A stretch of DNA of 64,000 bases from Ruminococcaceae bacterium OttesenSCG-928-A16. GTDB taxonomy: Bacteria; Bacillota; Clostridia; Oscillospirales; Ruminococcaceae. Each line of letters starts with the position of its first letter. Positions within the stretch are counted from its first letter, which is position 1. Below, in pieces: positions 23,641-31,816 of the stretch. The notes below the pieces were generated by a model. That model searched no databases and was not told the DNA's origin. It was given only the letters and a program-made list of their open reading frames with translations. The stretch is from positions 203,217 through 267,216 of the forward strand of contig JAJDJP010000001.1 of assembly GCA_030267215.1 (NCBI GenBank), given 5' to 3'. Made by a program: the position numbers and the translations under genes.

Positions 23641-24644
23641 TGGAACAACCCAAAATAACCTTGGTAGATACCACCATGCGAGACGGTAGCCATGCTGTGC
23701 GCCATAGTTTTACCGAAGAACAAGTTAAAAAAATTGCCGGTGGGCTAGATGCCTGCGGTGTGCCGATGATTGAGCTTTCGCACGGCGATGGGCTGGGTGG
23801 CAGCAGCTATACCTACGGGTTTTCGAAGGTAGACGAATTTAAACTGCTGCGCGCCGCAAGCGATGTAATTAAAAACGCCAAGCTTACCGTGTTGCTTTTG
23901 CCTGGCATTGGCACCATAGAAGATTTAAAACGTGCCCAGCAGTGCGGCGCTAAAGCCGTGCGGGTTGCCACCCACGTAACCGAAGGAGACGTTAGTGCCC
24001 AGCATATTGGGGCTGCTAAAGAACTTGGCATGTTTGCAGTTGGTTTTTTGATGATGACCCACATGGCCCCGGTAGAGCAAATTGTAGAAGAAGCCAAAAA
24101 GATGGAAAGCTATGGAGCCGACTATGTAAACTTGGCCGATTCTGCCGGGTACCTAATGCCCAACGACGTAAAAGCCCGCATCGAGGCAGTACGTGCAGCG
24201 GTTAAAATTCCGGTAGGGTTTCATGCGCACAACAACTTGGGGCTGGCAATTGCCAACTCTTTAATGGCGGTGCAAAGTGGGGCAACCTACCTAGATGGCA
24301 CCCTGCGTGGCCTTGGCGCTGGGGCAGGCAATGCCCAAATAGAGGTGCTGGCCGGTGTGCTGGCCCGCAACGGGTACGATACCTCGACCGATTTTTATGG
24401 CTTGATGGATTTGGCACAAGATGCAGTAGACCCCATTTTGCTGCGCCCCCAAACAATAGATAATGGCTCGTTAATGCTTGGGTACGCCGGGGTATATTCC
24501 AGCTTTTTGCTGCATGTATACGACGCCGCCAAAAAGTATAACCTAGATGCCCGCGATATTTTGGTAGAGCTGGGCCGCCGTAAAATGGTTGGTGGGCAAG
24601 AAGACATGATTATTGACGTAGCCTACCAGCTAAGCAAAAGCTGA
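23640..24644 (+). CDS. 4-hydroxy-2-oxovalerate aldolase, DmpG/MhpE type
   Basis: This 334-residue TIM-barrel aldolase belongs to the HMG-CoA lyase-like family. The DTTMRDGSHAVRH segment (10-22) supplies the catalytic Arg and a metal-binding Asp. NLADSAGYLMP is the middle motif and HAHNNLGLA gives the two metal His ligands. GLGAGAGN and the C-terminal communication domain are present. It splits 4-hydroxy-2-oxovalerate into pyruvate and acetaldehyde, which passes to the partner dehydrogenase encoded just upstream. Confidence 0.94.
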   Translation: MEQPKITLVDTTMRDGSHAVRHSFTEEQVKKIAGGLDACGVPMIELSHGDGLGGSSYTYGFSKVDEFKLLRAASDVIKNAKLTVLLLPGIGTIEDLKRAQQCGAKAVRVATHVTEGDVSAQHIGAAKELGMFAVGFLMMTHMAPVEQIVEEAKKMESYGADYVNLADSAGYLMPNDVKARIEAVRAAVKIPVGFHAHNNLGLAIANSLMAVQSGATYLDGTLRGLGAGAGNAQIEVLAGVLARNGYDTSTDFYGLMDLAQDAVDPILLRPQTIDNGSLMLGYAGVYSSFLLHVYDAAKKYNLDARDILVELGRRKMVGGQEDMIIDVAYQLSKS

Positions 24645-24743
24645 ATGGATATTTTGACAGAGTAGAAACGGCGCATTGCTTTGTCCCTTGCTTAAACTTT
24701 TGCTATACACAAAACGATAAACCCAAACAAAAAGGGGGCTGCC

Positions 24744-25025
24744 ATGCAAGGCTATACCGTAACCGTTGCCGAAACAGGCGAAACCTTTACCTGCAACCAA
24801 AACGAAATACTGCTTGCCGCCATGCGCCGCACAGGCAAAGGGCCCATACAGTATGGTTGTTTTGGTGGTGGCTGTGGGGTTTGCAAAGTTAAAATTATAA
24901 GCGGAGATTACCAAGTGGTAAAAAAGATGAGCCATGCCCATGTACTGGCCCAGAACCCAACCGATGGAACAGTACTGGCTTGCTGTGTTACGCCGCGTGG
25001 GAACATCACGGTTTCGCGCGTATAA
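24744..25025 (+). CDS. XylT-like [2Fe-2S] ferredoxin for dioxygenase reactivation
   Basis: This 93-residue plant-type ferredoxin has a C-x4/5-C-x2-C group in YGCFGGGCGVCKV (38-50) and the fourth Cys in LACC. XylT/DmpQ proteins reduce the inactive Fe(III) form of catechol 2,3-dioxygenase and are encoded beside it, exactly as here, 37 bases upstream of the dioxygenase. The start ATG 24744 has AAGGGGG upstream. Its presence strongly supports the dioxygenase call and exposure to oxygen. Confidence 0.88.
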   Translation: MQGYTVTVAETGETFTCNQNEILLAAMRRTGKGPIQYGCFGGGCGVCKVKIISGDYQVVKKMSHAHVLAQNPTDGTVLACCVTPRGNITVSRV

Positions 25026-25062
25026 ATATTAAAAGGACAGGATTAGAAAGGGAGGCATTAAA

Positions 25063-25989
25063 ATGGCACTAAATTCAACACTTCGCCCGGGGCTTATTCA
25101 AATGCGCGTACTAGATTTGGACAAAACCTTAACGTTTTACAAAGACATTTTGGGTTTGGACGAAGTAGCCCGCACCACCGATGGACGAGTTTTACTAAAA
25201 GGCTTCGATGAATTCGATCATCACTCGGTATCGCTGCGCTTGGCCGATGAAGCCGGTGTAGACCTGGTAGCTTTTAAAGTAGATTCGCCCGCAACGTTAG
25301 AGCGCTTGAAAACCGCCACCGAAGCCTTTGGCTACCCGGTGGACGAAGTAGCGCCGAATACCGACCAACCCGGTTTTGGTAAACGCTATGGCTTTACCAT
25401 TTGCACCGGCCACCGTATCGAGCTATACGCCGAGGTAATGCTGTCGCCCAATGGCCCCATGACCCATAACCCAGACCCATGGGTAAATGCCCCCCGTGGC
25501 ATGCGCGCCCAACGGTTTGACCATTGCCTGCTGTACGGCCCCAACATTGCCGAAGCCGAGCGTTACTTTACCGAAGTTTTGGGCATGTTTGCACCTGAAG
25601 TTTGCAACACACCCGACGGCAAACGTTTTGCAACCTGGCTAACCAGCGGCAACAAACCCCACGACTTGGCCTTTGTAGAATACGAGAAACCCGGCAAAAT
25701 TCATCACTTGGGCTTTTTGCTGCAAGACTGGAACGACATTGGCAACGCGGCCGACTGGATGGCTAAATACGGCGTAAAACGCGACGTTGGCCCCACCCGT
25801 CACGCCATTACCCGCGGCCAAACCATCTATTTCTGGGAGCCTTCGGGCAACCGCATTGAAACCTATTGTGGCGGCTACACCGCTTACCCAGATAACCCAC
25901 AGCGCACTTGGGATATTTCCGAAGTGGGCAAGGGCCTGTTCTACTACGAGGGTGAATTGATCCCCACCTTCTTGCAAGTAGTAACCTAA
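25063..25989 (+). CDS. Catechol 2,3-dioxygenase (extradiol, XylE/DmpB type)
   Basis: This 308-residue two-domain vicinal-oxygen-chelate protein cuts catechol beside the two hydroxyls with O2 to give 2-hydroxymuconate semialdehyde. Iron ligands are His154 (FDHCLLYG), His215 (HHLGF) and Glu266 (RIETYCGGY). Active-site residues His200, His247 and Tyr256 are also in place, each one position beyond P. putida XylE. Length equals the family (307). A strong GGGAGG site precedes ATG. It ends the cluster, followed by a terminator. All catalytic residues are intact, so I expect an active enzyme if iron and oxygen are available. Confidence 0.95.
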   Translation: MALNSTLRPGLIQMRVLDLDKTLTFYKDILGLDEVARTTDGRVLLKGFDEFDHHSVSLRLADEAGVDLVAFKVDSPATLERLKTATEAFGYPVDEVAPNTDQPGFGKRYGFTICTGHRIELYAEVMLSPNGPMTHNPDPWVNAPRGMRAQRFDHCLLYGPNIAEAERYFTEVLGMFAPEVCNTPDGKRFATWLTSGNKPHDLAFVEYEKPGKIHHLGFLLQDWNDIGNAADWMAKYGVKRDVGPTRHAITRGQTIYFWEPSGNRIETYCGGYTAYPDNPQRTWDISEVGKGLFYYEGELIPTFLQVVT

Positions 25990-26015
25990 TTTTACGGCAC
26001 ACATCTAATTGTCTA

Positions 26016-26057
26016 AACCCTCTACCCCTGCCACCGGCAGGGGGTAGAGGGTTTTTT
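26016..26057 (+). terminator. Terminator of the catechol cluster
   Basis: ACCCTCTACCCCTGCC pairs with GGCAGGGGGTAGAGGGT (one bulge) and is followed by six T. It ends the transcript about 25 bases after the dioxygenase gene. Confidence 0.9.
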
Positions 26058-26082
26058 AACGCAAAAAGCAAGCAGCTGTTTA

Positions 26083-26126
26083 GCCCTCTTTTTTAAAGAG
26101 GGTGCCCCGATAGGGGCGGGTGTTTT
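26083..26126. repeat. Dispersed repeat with GGTGCCCC(G/A)ATA(G/A)GGGCGGGTGTTTT, copy 1
   Basis: A CCCTCTTTTTTAAAGAGGG hairpin is followed by the stretch shared with 31549-31592, where about 33 of 36 bases agree. It lies in the 439-base gap between the dioxygenase and ispDF. The rest of that gap holds the terminator, a large hairpin and A+T-rich sequence with a weak TATACT -10 near 26200. Confidence 0.65.
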
Positions 26127-26290
26127 CCCTTAAAATTTGCTTAATAAAGCTTTAAATCTAAAAGCACACAATTTTTTCATGGTTTGGTGCACAATATATG
26201 CTATACTAAAAATTGTAAAAATTATAAGTTCGAATGAATGAAGGAACCGGCTTACAAATTGTATTTAATAGTAAAAGAGAAAAAGATTAA

Positions 26291-26325
26291 GTGTCTTTCC
26301 CCCGCCTTCGGCGGGGGAAAGACAC
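26291..26325. other. Large perfect hairpin upstream of ispDF
   Basis: Two exact 16-base arms flank a TTC loop (outer arm GTGTCTTTCCCCCGCC). No T-run follows, so it is not a normal terminator. It lies in the untranslated leader about 100 bases before ispDF. A GTG at its first base opens an in-frame extension of ispDF, but the frame has no homologous look and no ribosome site. Confidence 0.7.
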
Positions 26326-26428
26326 CGAAATCTATTCAACAGCGAAGTTTGGATACTCTCTAAATGAATACGAGGGTGTTGCTACCAGCAGTGTAGGATG
26401 GCACCACCCAAAGAAAAGAGGACTTGCG

Positions 26429-27586
26429 ATGTACAAGCAGTGGCAGGTATCCGCCATTATTGTGGCGGCGGGCAAAAGCGCCCGCATGGGGTTCGATAAA
26501 TTATTTGTTAAAATTAACGATACCGAGGTTTTGCGCATGGCGGTAAACAAATTTGCGCAGCACCCTTATATAGATGAAATTGTGGTGGTGGCGGGCGAAA
26601 ACCTGCCCGAAGCAACCGCCCTGCTAGAGGCAAACCCGCCCCAAAAACCATTTAGCATTGTGCAGGGTGGCGCCAGCCGGGCCAATTCGGTGCTGGCGGG
26701 GGTAAATGCCAGCCCGGGGGCAGGGTTGGTTGCTATACACGATGCCGCCCGCCCCTTTGTGGCAGAAGAAATTATTACCGCCACCATAGAGGCCGCCGCC
26801 GAAACAGGTGCCGCCGCACCCGCTGTGCAGGTAAAAGATACAATAAAGCAGGCTGAGGGTGGTATGGTGCTTGGCACATTGCCACGCAACACTTTGCGCG
26901 CGGTGCAAACACCACAGGTGTTTCAGCGCCGGCTGTTTATGGCGGCACTGGCCGCTGTACCCCCGCTAGACTACGAGCGCCTAACCGACGATTGCATGAT
27001 AATGGAGCGCATGGGCTACCCGGTTAAGCTGGTGCAGGGCAGCTACAGTAACTACAAAATAACCACCGCCGAAGATTTGCCGGCGCAAAGAGGAGATGGA
27101 AACGTGCAGCTACCACGTATAGGGCATGGGTACGATGTGCACCGCTTTGCCGAGGGCAGGCCGCTTATTATAGGCGGGGTTAATATTCCGCACCCGGTTG
27201 GGCTGCTTGGCCACTCCGACGCCGACGTGCTGCTACACGCAGTGTCGGACGCATTGCTGGGGGCGGCGGCACTGGGCGATATTGGCAAGCATTTCCCCGA
27301 TACAGCCGAAGAAAACCGAGGAGCCGATAGCTTGGTACTGCTGCAAAAAGTGGCAAACCTGTTGCGCAAAAACGGGTACGTGGCGGGCAATATAGATGCA
27401 ACCATTGTGTGCCAGGCACCAAAACTTGCGCCTTATATTGCGGCTATGCGCAGCAATATTGCAGGGGTGCTTGGTTTGCAGGTAAATGCGGTATCGGTAA
27501 AAGCAACCACCGAAGAAAAACTTGGCTTTACCGGTGCAGGGCAGGGCGTAGCAGCCCATTGTGTGGCGCTACTGGGCAATTATTAG
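26429..27586 (+). CDS. ispDF: Bifunctional IspD-IspF (MEP isoprenoid pathway)
   Basis: This 385-residue fusion carries two enzymes. The N-terminal IspD (about 1-225) forms CDP-methylerythritol, with [14 protein letters not shown] nucleotide loop and HDAARPFV. The C-terminal IspF (about 228-385) forms the cyclodiphosphate, with metal-binding GYDVHRF and [11 protein letters not shown], then [14 protein letters not shown]. The linker is only a few residues. ATG 26429 has AAAGAGG 6 bases before it. A separate IspE is needed and is not in the window. Confidence 0.95.
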   Translation: MYKQWQVSAIIVAAGKSARMGFDKLFVKINDTEVLRMAVNKFAQHPYIDEIVVVAGENLPEATALLEANPPQKPFSIVQGGASRANSVLAGVNASPGAGLVAIHDAARPFVAEEIITATIEAAAETGAAAPAVQVKDTIKQAEGGMVLGTLPRNTLRAVQTPQVFQRRLFMAALAAVPPLDYERLTDDCMIMERMGYPVKLVQGSYSNYKITTAEDLPAQRGDGNVQLPRIGHGYDVHRFAEGRPLIIGGVNIPHPVGLLGHSDADVLLHAVSDALLGAAALGDIGKHFPDTAEENRGADSLVLLQKVANLLRKNGYVAGNIDATIVCQAPKLAPYIAAMRSNIAGVLGLQVNAVSVKATTEEKLGFTGAGQGVAAHCVALLGNY

Positions 27587-27758
27587 CCGGGCATTATGGT
27601 GGCTATTTAAAGGTGGCTATTTGGCTTAACCAGCTGCCCATAAGTATTTGAGTTTGCCCGCTTATTTATGCTATAATTATGGCAAACATAAAATGCGCAT
27701 TATTTTGGGGGTTGCAGCTAAAAATAGCAAGCCCTGTTTAGATAAAAGGAGGCCCTGG

Positions 27759-28658
27759 GTGGCAGAGTTTTTAAGCGCAATTGGCGAGTTTTGGGACACC
27801 ATAAAAAACCTGTTTAGCCACATTGGTTTTGCCGATGTTGTGGACGTGGTAATTGTGGCCCTGTTAATTTACGAAGTGATTATTTTGGTACGCCATACCC
27901 GGGCCCAGCAGTTGGCCGTGGGTATTTGTGTGCTTATTTTATCGTATGCCTTTGCCTCTGCGGCCGATTTACGCACCCTGCAATTTGTGCTAAATGCCAT
28001 TATGCAGTTTGGTATTGTGGTGCTGGCGGTGGTGTTTCAGCCAGAGCTACGCCGTGCGCTGGAGCAAGTGGGCGGCGTAAACTCTACGTTTTCGCGCATG
28101 GTGCAGGGCAACAAGCAAATGGAAGAAGGCCTGCGTGCCCAGTGGCAAAGCGCCATTGTGGCAGTGTGCGACGCTGCCGAGCGCATGGCAGAACAAAAAA
28201 CCGGCGCCCTTATTGTGCTAGAGCGCAAAGTGAACCTAAACGAAATTATCCGCACCGGCACACCGCTGCACAGCGATGTGAATGTGGAAGGCTTAACCAC
28301 TATTTTTTACGAAGGAACCCCCCTGCACGATGGTGCCGCTGTTATTCGGGAAGCAAAATTAGAAGCCGCCGGCTGTTTTTTGCCGCTTTCTAACAATTTA
28401 GAAATTGGTAAAGACATGGGTACCCGCCACCGTGCCGCCCTTGGCATGAGCGAAAACGCCGATGCCATTATTGTGGTTGTTAGCGAAGAAACCGGCATTA
28501 TTTCGCTGGCTAAAAACGGGGTGCTTATTCGCAGGTTAGGTAGGCAAAACCTGTTTAACATGCTGGTAGGGGATATGTTGCCACCCAAAGAAGAGGCGCA
28601 AAAACGTGGATGGTTCCGCCGCAAAGCGGCAAGAGGTGCTGGCAATGAAGAAAAATAA
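27759..28658 (+). CDS. cdaA: Diadenylate cyclase CdaA
   Basis: This 299-residue membrane enzyme makes cyclic di-AMP from two ATP. Three N-terminal spans (about 20-100) are followed by the DAC domain with the catalytic DGA (in TPLHDGAAVI) and RHR (in GTRHRAALG). I use GTG 27759, which follows AAGGAGG, rather than the 37-codon longer reading, which has no family resemblance. The next gene, cdaR, encodes its membrane regulator and overlaps it by 14 bases. Cyclic di-AMP controls potassium and osmolyte transport in Firmicutes. Confidence 0.95.
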   Translation: MAEFLSAIGEFWDTIKNLFSHIGFADVVDVVIVALLIYEVIILVRHTRAQQLAVGICVLILSYAFASAADLRTLQFVLNAIMQFGIVVLAVVFQPELRRALEQVGGVNSTFSRMVQGNKQMEEGLRAQWQSAIVAVCDAAERMAEQKTGALIVLERKVNLNEIIRTGTPLHSDVNVEGLTTIFYEGTPLHDGAAVIREAKLEAAGCFLPLSNNLEIGKDMGTRHRAALGMSENADAIIVVVSEETGIISLAKNGVLIRRLGRQNLFNMLVGDMLPPKEEAQKRGWFRRKAARGAGNEEK

Positions 28659-29931
28659 AAAGAAGCTTTTTGATGACCGCCGTGTGGTTTTTGCGTTGGC
28701 GTTTTTGCTGGCAGTGCTTGCGTGGATTATTATTGCCGGCTTTTTAAACCCCGGGCAAACCACCACCATTACCGGCGTGCTTATTAACTACCGCCAGCGC
28801 GAAAGCAACTATAAAAACCTTGATTTATCGCTGATAGGTGAGCTGCCGGAAAAGGTATCGGTGAATGTAAAAGGCGATAGCGGGGTTATTTACAAATTAA
28901 ACTCTGCTTCGGTTACCGTTTACCCCGATTATTCGGTGGTTACCGGCCCCGGCACCTACGATGTACCCCTAAATGCCCGCCGTGAAGATAGCGGAAACTT
29001 TGAAACGGTGAGCATTTCTCCCAGCACCATTTCGCTGCGGTTCGAGCGCATGGAAAAGAAAACCCTAAGCATTGCCAGCAAAGCCGATGGTGTGGAAGCG
29101 GTGGATGGCTATTTTAAAGACGCTTTGGTGGTGGCACCCTCTACCATTGACATTACCGGCCCCGAAAGCGAAATGGCCAAGGTGGTAGAAGCCGTGGCCG
29201 AAGTGCCGGATTCTGAAATGCGGGACGCTACCAAATATTACTCTGGCGTGCAAATAAAACTGCTGGACGAAGCCGGCCAAAAGATAGACACCACCCTGTT
29301 TACCCTTTCGGTAACCGAGGTGGAAATTTCGGTGCCCATTTTGCAGGTAAAAGAGGTACCCATTGTGCCCACCTTTAGCGGCGCCCCCTCCGGGTTCGAC
29401 ACCGAATGGCTAAAAAGCTTGATGACCATTTCCACCGAGAGCATTCATGTTGCGGCCGAAAAAGATATCATCGATAGCTTTACCGAGTGCCCCATTGGCC
29501 CTATCGATCTTTCTATTTTTGAGCTTGGAAAAGAATACGAGCCGTTTGCCATCTCTTTCCCCGAAAAGGTGCGCAATAAAGTTAAAAATTTGGACCAATT
29601 AAAGCAGGTTACCGTAAGCTTTGATACCACCAACCTTGTGGAAAAAAGCTTTAAAATTGACCCGGAGAATATCCAAATTCAAAACGCATTAAACAGTTTA
29701 ACCATTACCCCCGCCAGCGAAAACGGCATTAATGTTACCCTGGTAGGCCCCAAAGGCATAATTGATGGCCTGCTGCCCGAAAATATTGTGGTGCAGGTAG
29801 ATGCTTACGGCGTTACCAGCGCGCAGGGCGGCCAGCAAAGCATTGCGGCACGGGTGGTGGTTGCCAGCAGCAACCGTGTGTTTGCCACCGGCCAGTATGC
29901 CGTTGTGTGCGATATTAAGGTGGTAGCCTAA
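28645..29931 (+). CDS. cdaR: CdaR, YbbR-domain regulator of CdaA
   Basis: This 428-residue protein has one N-terminal membrane span (about 12-33) and then four extracytoplasmic YbbR domains of about 85 residues, seen as repeated beta-rich units (for example PEKVSVNVKG and PSTIDITGPES). CdaR binds CdaA and modulates cyclic di-AMP synthesis. ATG 28645 is chosen; GAGGTG lies upstream inside cdaA. In many Firmicutes glmM follows, but here an FAD protein takes that place. Confidence 0.92.
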   Translation: MKKNKKKLFDDRRVVFALAFLLAVLAWIIIAGFLNPGQTTTITGVLINYRQRESNYKNLDLSLIGELPEKVSVNVKGDSGVIYKLNSASVTVYPDYSVVTGPGTYDVPLNARREDSGNFETVSISPSTISLRFERMEKKTLSIASKADGVEAVDGYFKDALVVAPSTIDITGPESEMAKVVEAVAEVPDSEMRDATKYYSGVQIKLLDEAGQKIDTTLFTLSVTEVEISVPILQVKEVPIVPTFSGAPSGFDTEWLKSLMTISTESIHVAAEKDIIDSFTECPIGPIDLSIFELGKEYEPFAISFPEKVRNKVKNLDQLKQVTVSFDTTNLVEKSFKIDPENIQIQNALNSLTITPASENGINVTLVGPKGIIDGLLPENIVVQVDAYGVTSAQGGQQSIAARVVVASSNRVFATGQYAVVCDIKVVA

Positions 29932-31517
29932 TGATATTGGTACACCAAATACGCTTGCCCATGCAGGCGGCGCCCCAGCAGGCGGTGCACAGGGCTTTTA
30001 AAAAGCTAAAGCTTGCCCCGGCGCAGGTGCAATGGGCGCAAATTCACAAGGTATCGGTAGATGCCCGGCGTGGCCAGCCGCAGTTTGTGTACAGCGTGGC
30101 CCTTGCCCTGCAAACACAGCAACAAGAAAATAAATACGATGGGTTGGGGGCGGCCATACAGCTGGTGCGTCCCCAGCCTTTTTTGCCGTTGCCCGGCAAC
30201 CAGCCGCTGCCCGGCCCGGTGGTGGTTTGCGGCCTTGGGCCGGCGGGCTTGTTTGCCGCGCTAGAGCTAGCCGAGGCCGGGTTTGCCCCCCTTGTGCTAG
30301 AGCGTGGCCCCGATATGCAAACCCGTACGCAGGTTGTAAAAAATTTCGAGCAAGGCGAAGAGCTGGACGAGAATGCCAATATCCAATTTGGCGAGGGCGG
30401 GGCGGGTACCTTTTCTGATGGAAAGCTGGTAACCCGCATAAAAGACCCCCTGTGCAGCCGGGTTACCCAGCGCCTGCTACAGGCCGGTGCCCCCGAAGAT
30501 ATCGGCTACCGCCAAAAGCCCCACATTGGCACCGATTTATTGCAGGATGTGTTTGTTGCGTTGCGGCAAAAACTAATTGCAATGGGCGGGCAGGTGCTGT
30601 TTAACACCCAGCTAACCGGCCTTGTGCAAAAAAGCGGCCGCCTTGTGGGGGTAAAAACCACGGCAGGGCAGCTGCCTTGCGGGGTGCTGGTGCTGGCGGT
30701 TGGGCACTCTGCCCGCGATACCTTTGCCCAGCTGCGGCAAGAAAAAGTAACCCTGGAAGCAAAACCGTTTTCGGTTGGCTTTCGCATAGAGCATTTGCAA
30801 AGCGAGATTGAAAAAGGCCTGTACCACGAGGCAGCGGGCCACCCGGCCTTGCCGGCGGGCGAATACCAGCTTGCCACCCACATAGGCGGGCGTGGGGTGT
30901 ACACCTTTTGCATGTGCCCGGGTGGCAGTGTTGTGGCGGCGGCGTCTGCCCGTGGCACCGTGGTAACCAACGGCATGAGCCTGCACGCCCGCAGCGGCCC
31001 CAACGCCAATGCGGCGGTGGTGGCCGGCGTAACCCCCCAAGATTTTGGCGACGACCCCTTTAAGGCCATTGCTTTTCAGCAGCAGTTAGAGGCTGCGGCC
31101 TACACCGCAGGCGGCGGCAACTATGCCGCCCCGGCCGAAACACTGGGCAGCTTTTTAGAGGATAGGGGAAAGCTGGAATTAAACCGGGTGCTGCCCACCT
31201 ACCCACGGGGTGTAACGCCTGCCAATTTGGGCAACCTGCTACCGCAAAACCTTACAGCGGCCCTGCGCACCGGCTTGCGGCAGTTTGGCAACAAATTGCC
31301 GGGCTTTACCGTACCCGATGCCGTGCTTACCGGCCTTGAAACCCGCACCTCTTCACCGGTGCGCATACCACGCGCCCAAACACTGCAAAGTGCCGAAGTG
31401 GAGGGCCTGTGGCCCTGCGGCGAGGGCGCAGGCTATGCGGGTGGTATTATGAGCGCCGCCACCGACGGCGTACGGGTGGCAAAAGCAATTATAGAGCAGT
31501 ATAAACCGGCAAAGTAA
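29931..31517 (+). CDS. FAD-dependent dehydrogenase of the COG2509 type
   Basis: This 528-residue flavoprotein has a 90-residue N-terminal domain, then a dinucleotide-binding fold (VVCGLGPAGLFAALELAEAG near 97-116). Conserved GEGGAGTFSDGKLVTR follows, then GHSARDTF, a central FCMCPGGSVV motif with two Cys, and a C-terminal CGEGAGYAGGIMSAATDG FAD loop. The family is common in Clostridia near cdaAR or glmM; the substrate is unknown. Its ATG overlaps the cdaR stop (TAATG), so all three genes are likely one operon. Confidence 0.88.
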   Translation: MILVHQIRLPMQAAPQQAVHRAFKKLKLAPAQVQWAQIHKVSVDARRGQPQFVYSVALALQTQQQENKYDGLGAAIQLVRPQPFLPLPGNQPLPGPVVVCGLGPAGLFAALELAEAGFAPLVLERGPDMQTRTQVVKNFEQGEELDENANIQFGEGGAGTFSDGKLVTRIKDPLCSRVTQRLLQAGAPEDIGYRQKPHIGTDLLQDVFVALRQKLIAMGGQVLFNTQLTGLVQKSGRLVGVKTTAGQLPCGVLVLAVGHSARDTFAQLRQEKVTLEAKPFSVGFRIEHLQSEIEKGLYHEAAGHPALPAGEYQLATHIGGRGVYTFCMCPGGSVVAAASARGTVVTNGMSLHARSGPNANAAVVAGVTPQDFGDDPFKAIAFQQQLEAAAYTAGGGNYAAPAETLGSFLEDRGKLELNRVLPTYPRGVTPANLGNLLPQNLTAALRTGLRQFGNKLPGFTVPDAVLTGLETRTSSPVRIPRAQTLQSAEVEGLWPCGEGAGYAGGIMSAATDGVRVAKAIIEQYKPAK

Positions 31518-31548
31518 ATGTATAGCTAAAAATGGAAGCAATAGATTC

Positions 31549-31592
31549 GCCTTTTTTTGCAAAGAGGGTGCCCCAATAAGGGCGGGTGTTTT
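31549..31592. repeat. Dispersed repeat with GGTGCCCC core, copy 2
   Basis: It matches 26083-26126 and is followed without a gap by a GTCATTCTGA element. The two repeat types thus form a composite here. Confidence 0.65.
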
Positions 31593-31673
31593 GTCATTCT
31601 GAGCAAAGTGAAGAATCTTTCTTTAAAATTGGTGGATAAATATCTTCGGGCAAAACAGAACCCTCGGAATGAC
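31593..31673. repeat. GTCATTCTGA repeat, copy 2
   Basis: The left end (31593-31602) and the right end TCGGAATGAC (31664-31673, one mismatch) form the terminal inverted repeat. The next 50 or so bases, to about 31724, resemble the bases following copy 1, so the real unit is longer than the palindrome. Confidence 0.75.
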
Positions 31674-31739
31674 ATCGCTTAAAAATGAGCATCTAATTTT
31701 CAGCAAAGTTGATTTCTGTGGATATCTTAGGCCGTAAAG

Positions 31740-31769
31740 TTGCCGCAGGCCTATATAAAGTGGTATAAT
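31740..31769 (+). promoter_or_regulatory. Promoter for recJ-relA
   Basis: TTGCCG and TATAAT are 18 bases apart, about 50 bases before recJ and just after the repeat composite. Confidence 0.65.
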
Positions 31770-31816
31770 TAATATTTAGCAAAACAAATGAAGGCAAAAA
31801 GAAGGGAGGCGTGGAA

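Noticed and set aside
26291..26428. 46-codon extension of ispDF starting at GTG
   Set aside because: The GTG lies in a large hairpin with no ribosome site; ATG 26429 has one and matches the known IspD N-terminus.
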